64,000 nt of DNA from Sandaracinaceae bacterium (GTDB lineage: Bacteria; Myxococcota_A; Polyangia; Polyangiales; Sandaracinaceae): contig JAVJQK010000065.1 in NCBI GenBank assembly GCA_040218145.1, forward strand, positions 62,001 to 126,000, given 5' to 3'. Of this stretch, positions 57,613-64,000 are shown piece after piece. Numbering within the stretch: the first letter of the stretch is position 1; each line of letters begins with the position of its first letter. The notes below the pieces were generated by a model that did not search any database, was not told the origin of the DNA, and worked only from the letters and a program-made list of their open reading frames with translations. Position numbers and translations under genes: made by a program.

Positions 57613-58446
57613 TCAGCCGAGACGGACGCAGACCACGCCGGCCGCGACGAGCGCCGCCGCGAGCAACCGCCGACGCCCGAACGGCTCCCGCAGCACGACC
57701 GCGCCCAGGATGGCGGCGAAGATCACCGCCGTCTCTCTGAGCGCGGCGACGAGCGCGATCGGGGCGCGGGCCATCGCCCAGACCGCCACCGCGTAGCCCC
57801 CCGCCGAGAGCACCCCCGTCAGCAGGCCCACGCCGCGACGCCGCCACACCTCCTTCGCGAGCGGCGCCCCCTTCCACGCCAGGGCGCCCACGGCGAAGAG
57901 CGTGCCCTGCAGCGCGACGAGCCAGACGAGGTAGCCGATGGGGGCGTCGCTGCGCCGCGCGCCGAGCCCGTCGAGGACGGTGTAGCTCGCGATGAACACC
58001 GCGGTCAGGAGCGCGAGCGCCAGCGGCCGCTCTCCGGTGCGCGGTCCGAGGCCGAGCCACAGGACGCCCATCGCGATGAGCCCCACCCCGGCGAGGCCGA
58101 GCCAGCCCGGGTCCTCGCCCACCACCACCCACGCCGCGAGCGCGACGAGGAGCGGCGGGACCCCTCGCGCGATCGTGTAGACGAAGGACAGGTCGCCCCG
58201 ACGATAGGCCGCGACGAGGAGCGCGAAGTAGACGAGGTGCACCCCCACCGACGCAGCGAGGAGGGCCCAGCTCGCCGGATCCGGCGCGGGCACGACGAGG
58301 GTGAGCGGCCAGCCGACGACGGCCCACACCACGCACAGGCCCGTGGAGGCCGCGAGCGGCTCGCCCTTCTTGCCCTTGAGCATCGCGTTCCAGGACGCGT
58401 GGGCCACCGCGCCCAGCAGGACGAGGCCGAGGACGAGCGTGCTCAC
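57613..58446 (-). CDS. DMT superfamily (EamA) transporter
   Basis: 277 aa from GTG with ten hydrophobic segments in two homologous halves, the drug/metabolite transporter layout. Half one has NAMLKGKKGEPLAASTG, and half two has the conserved AAILGAVVLREPFGRRRLLAA. Members export amino acids, nucleosides or drugs; no clue to the substrate here. It may be co-transcribed with the aldo/keto reductase. Confidence 0.9.
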   Translation of the reverse strand: MSTLVLGLVLLGAVAHASWNAMLKGKKGEPLAASTGLCVVWAVVGWPLTLVVPAPDPASWALLAASVGVHLVYFALLVAAYRRGDLSFVYTIARGVPPLLVALAAWVVVGEDPGWLGLAGVGLIAMGVLWLGLGPRTGERPLALALLTAVFIASYTVLDGLGARRSDAPIGYLVWLVALQGTLFAVGALAWKGAPLAKEVWRRRGVGLLTGVLSAGGYAVAVWAMARAPIALVAALRETAVIFAAILGAVVLREPFGRRRLLAAALVAAGVVCVRLG

Positions 58447-58519
58447 CGCTCCAGCCTGGCAGGTTCCGGAGGCGCGCGCTGCCGGCTGCGGCCGTCACGC
58501 TGGGAGATTCGCCCGACGA

Positions 58520-61308
58520 TCAGTACATGCAGCACCGGAAGCCGGTGTTCGGGCCGGCGAAGGTGCGGTCACTGACCGTGAAGTCCCAGCGACACGTCCG
58601 GCCGGCCTCCACGTGATTGTAAGAGCCGCCGCGGACCTCGAAGAGGTCCGTGCCGCGGCTCGTCGCCGTCCACTCCCGCACGTTCCCGCTGAGGTCGTAG
58701 ACCCGGCCGTCCGGGCCCCAGTCCGCGTAACACATCGGGAAGGTGGGCGAGCCGGTGCTGTAGAGGCAGTCCTGATCCCCCGGGGTCGAGGAGTCGCAGT
58801 CGAACTCCGCCCCGTTGCAGGTCGACGGCTGACTCATCGCGCAGCCGCTCCCGTACCCCCAGGCGCACGAGCCGCCCGGGCCTTCACAGCTCGCCTCCCA
58901 GTCGGGCGCCTCACACAGCCGCCAGCCGCTGCCCCCCGCTCCCGGGCACGTGCCCGATGGGTTGAGCGCGCAGCACGCGGCCTGCGCCTGATCCCAGGTC
59001 AGGTTCGTCCATGGCCGCACGTTCGGGCGCGAGCAGGCGATCTCGGACAGCGACCCGGAGGAGCCGCTGGTCGCGTCCGCGCGCGACGCCTCGTAGGCCA
59101 TCACCTGCACGATGACGCCGCCCCCGACGTCGACCGGCACGGTGTCGATGGCGTTCACGTCGACCCCGTCACGCCACGGCGTCCCGACGTCGTCCGGCAC
59201 GCGCTCGTCCACCGATCCGTCGCAGTCGTCGTCGAGCCCGTTGCAGGCCTCGTCGGCGGGCGCCCCCGCGGGCGGCGCGCTGCACTCCACGGCGTCCCCC
59301 ATCGCGTTGCAGCGGTACGCGCCGGTGGTCCGGCACGCGCCCGCGCCGTTGCTGCAGGAGGTGCCCACGAGCGGGAAGGCCTCGTCCACGAACCCGTCAC
59401 AGTCGTTGTCGAGCGTGTCGCAGCTCGACTCCGGCGTCTGGAACGCGGGGCCGTACATGCACTGCCACCCGGACGCCCCCGCGCAGGTCGGCGTCGTGCC
59501 GGCGCACACCCCGTTGGGGTTGCAGAACCCGCTCGGCGCGGCGAGCGTCTCGTCGGTGCTTCCGTCGCAGTCGTCGTCGCGACCGTTGCAGACCTCGGAG
59601 CCCGCGAAACTGCAGCTGTACTCGCAGCCGTTGCTCGCCACCCCGTCGAGGTCGTGGGTGTTGGCAGCGCAGCTCGCGATCTCGCAGCTCCCGCTCGCGC
59701 ACCGCGCGGTCGCGCTCGGGAAGCTGCAGACGTTGCCGCAGCTCCCGCAGTTGTTGACGTCGGTGGCCAGGGCGAACCCCTCGTCGGTCATGCCGTCGCA
59801 GTCGTCGTCCAGCGTATTGCACGCCTCGGCGGACGGCCCGGTCCCGCCCTCGCAGACGAGCGTGCCGCCGCGACAGGTCCGCGCGCCCGCCGTGCAAGCG
59901 CCGGTCGTGGGGCCGCAGGCCGCGCCGCCGTCGGGGTTGCCCTCGTCGACGCTTCCGTCGCAGTCGTCGTCCTGCCCGTTGCACGACTCCGGGCCGCCCG
60001 TCACCTCGCCCACGCACACGAGCGCGCCGCCGCTGCACTGGAAGCTGCCGGGCGAGCAGACGCCGAGGTCCGTCCCGCAGAGCGCGCCGCCGCCCGGGTT
60101 GCCCTCGTCGGTCGCGCCGTCGCAGTCGTCGTCGGCGCCGTTGCACGCCTCGCTGGAGGGGCCGACGCCGCCCATGCAGACCAGGGCGCCCGCGTTGCAG
60201 GTGAGCGCCCCCTGGGTGCAGGCCCCGGTGGACGAGCCGCACGCGGCGCCGCCCTCCGGGTTCATCTCGTCGATGCTGCCGTCGCAGTCGTCGTCGAGGT
60301 TGTTGCAGAGCTCCGGGCCGCCCGTGACCTCGCCCATGCAGACGAGGGCGCCGCCCGTGCAGGTCTGCATGCCGACCTCGCAGACGCCCGCGCTCGTGCC
60401 ACAGACGCGCCCCCCCTCCGGGTTGCCCTCGTCGGTGGTGCCATCGCAGTCGTCGTCCACGCCGTTGCAGAGCTCGGCCGTCGGGGTGACCTCGCCGTCG
60501 CAGCGGAGGCGCCCCGCGTCGCACCGGGTCGTGCCCATCATGCAGGCGCCGTCGCTGCTCCCGCACGCGACGCCGCCGCCCGGGTCCCCCTCGTCGACCA
60601 CGCCGTCGCAGTCGTCGTCGCGGGCGTTGCAGACCTCGTCCGCGGGGGACGCCTGGGTGCAGGCGTACTCACAGCCGTTGGCCGCGTCGCCGTCCAGATC
60701 CCAGAAGTCGGCCTCGCAGGCGTCGAGCGCGCAGACGCCCATGTCGCAGGCCGCCGTCGAGTGCGGCGCGTTGCAGACCCTGCCGCAGCGCCCGCAGTTC
60801 ACGGGGTCGCCGTTCACGTCCACGTCTTCGTCCACGACTCCGTCGCAGTCGTCGTCGCGCAGGTCGCAGACGTCGTCATCCGGCTCGGTGCCCGCGCAGC
60901 GGTACTCGCAGCCGTTGCTCGGATCTTCGTCCAGGTCGTAGAACCCGACGTCGCACGCGCCGAGCCCACACACCCCCGCCTCACACATCCCGAAGGCGTG
61001 CGGCGGGAGGCACACGTTGCCGCACTCGCCGCAGTGGTCCGGGTTGCGGTCGAGGTCGAACCCCTCGTCCGTGAAGCCGTCGCAGTCGTCGTCGAGGTCG
61101 TTGCAGAGCTCCACCTCGAGGCAGCCGTCCGGCCCCGCGTCGGCGACCCCGGTGTCCCCGGGCGGCAGCTCGCCGTCCATGCGCCCGCCGTCCAGGTCTC
61201 CCCCGGAGTCCATGCCGACGCCGCCCTCGCCCGCGTCGAAACAGTTGGTGCAGAAGGGATCCACCTCGCAGCCCGCGAGGAGGAGCGCGATGAGCAGGAA
61301 CCGACGCA

Positions 61309-61309
<1 letters not shown>
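58520..61309 (-). CDS. MopE-repeat lipoprotein with SUMF1/FGE-like C-terminal domain
   Basis: 929 aa. The signal peptide has lipobox LLLAGC, then about 15 repeats of CNGxDDDCDGxxDEGxP type, the MopE-like (PF11617) acidic Cys/Asp repeats that bind copper or calcium. The last about 190 residues are a formylglycine-generating-enzyme/SUMF1-like domain (GWRLCEAPDWEASCEG, VYDLSGNVREW, EVRGGSYNHVEAG, FRCCMY). The active-site Cys pair of true FGE is not evident, so it is probably a binding domain. The TGATG overlap with the upstream MopE gene shows they are one operon. ATG at 61309 has a GGAGGAGCTG ribosome-binding site. Confidence 0.85.

Positions 61310-64000
<2,691 letters not shown>

Overview
The window reads as chromosome from a myxobacterium, most like the Polyangiales/Sandaracinus side of Myxococcota. 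It is very GC-rich, with many GTG starts and ATGA/GTGA/TGATG stop-start overlaps. It carries many secreted lipoproteins with Asp-Ala-Gly-rich linkers behind the lipobox, Cys-rich repeat proteins of the MopE (CNGxDDDCDGxxDEG) and Stig1-like types, and one MYXO-CTERM sorting tail. No tRNA, rRNA, CRISPR array, insertion sequence or prophage was seen. Coding density is high and no stretch over 300 bases lacks a gene.

Layout. 1-4065: reductive pyrimidine catabolism (preT, cut by the left edge, then preA and an NCS1 nucleobase permease). 4069-4545: a small unknown gene beside a collapsed Phd/VapC-type toxin-antitoxin remnant that keeps its repeat operator. 4575-14971: tex, then a lipoprotein amidohydrolase, a sodium/solute symporter, a TPR protein, an M23 peptidase lipoprotein, a PPC-like lipoprotein and a cytochrome c lipoprotein on the minus strand; then a two-RCK membrane protein and an SGNH esterase. 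15053-22531: two large secreted repeat lipoproteins, moaA, and a PHP-type lipoprotein. 22504-24097: a TetR regulator and alpha/beta hydrolase operon with a palindrome between its -35 and -10. 24160-34607: an envelope-glycan-like locus (GNAT, glycosyltransferase, flippase, two coupled giant membrane paralogues, a radical SAM protein). 34655-40155: a MoaD-MoaE fusion, an unknown gene, the fadIJ beta-oxidation operon and a Uma2 protein. 40189-46853: an AI-2E family permease divergent from a complete urease operon, ureD-A-B-C-E-F-G plus a nickel permease. 46860-58446: an MFS protein with an inserted PDZ-like domain, a membrane protein, a DUF4261-like protein, an AraC regulator divergent from a free-standing E2 acyltransferase domain and a propeller-like protein, a Stig1-like lipoprotein, a GNAT, an aldo/keto reductase and a DMT transporter. 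58520-64000: two tandem MopE-repeat surface proteins, the second cut by the right edge.

How the genes work together. preT and preA form the NAD-dependent dihydropyrimidine dehydrogenase and the NCS1 permease probably brings in the base. The urease operon has three structural subunits, four accessory proteins and a nickel importer in one coupled transcript, so ammonia release is well supported. fadI and fadJ form the trifunctional beta-oxidation pair. moaA and the MoaD-MoaE fusion supply two steps of molybdopterin synthesis.

The least explained features are an approximately 184-bp CTAG-bounded palindromic element read in frame inside a membrane-protein gene (31697-31880), the two giant paralogues themselves (27462-33073), the PDZ-in-MFS protein, and the coupled E2-domain/propeller pair.
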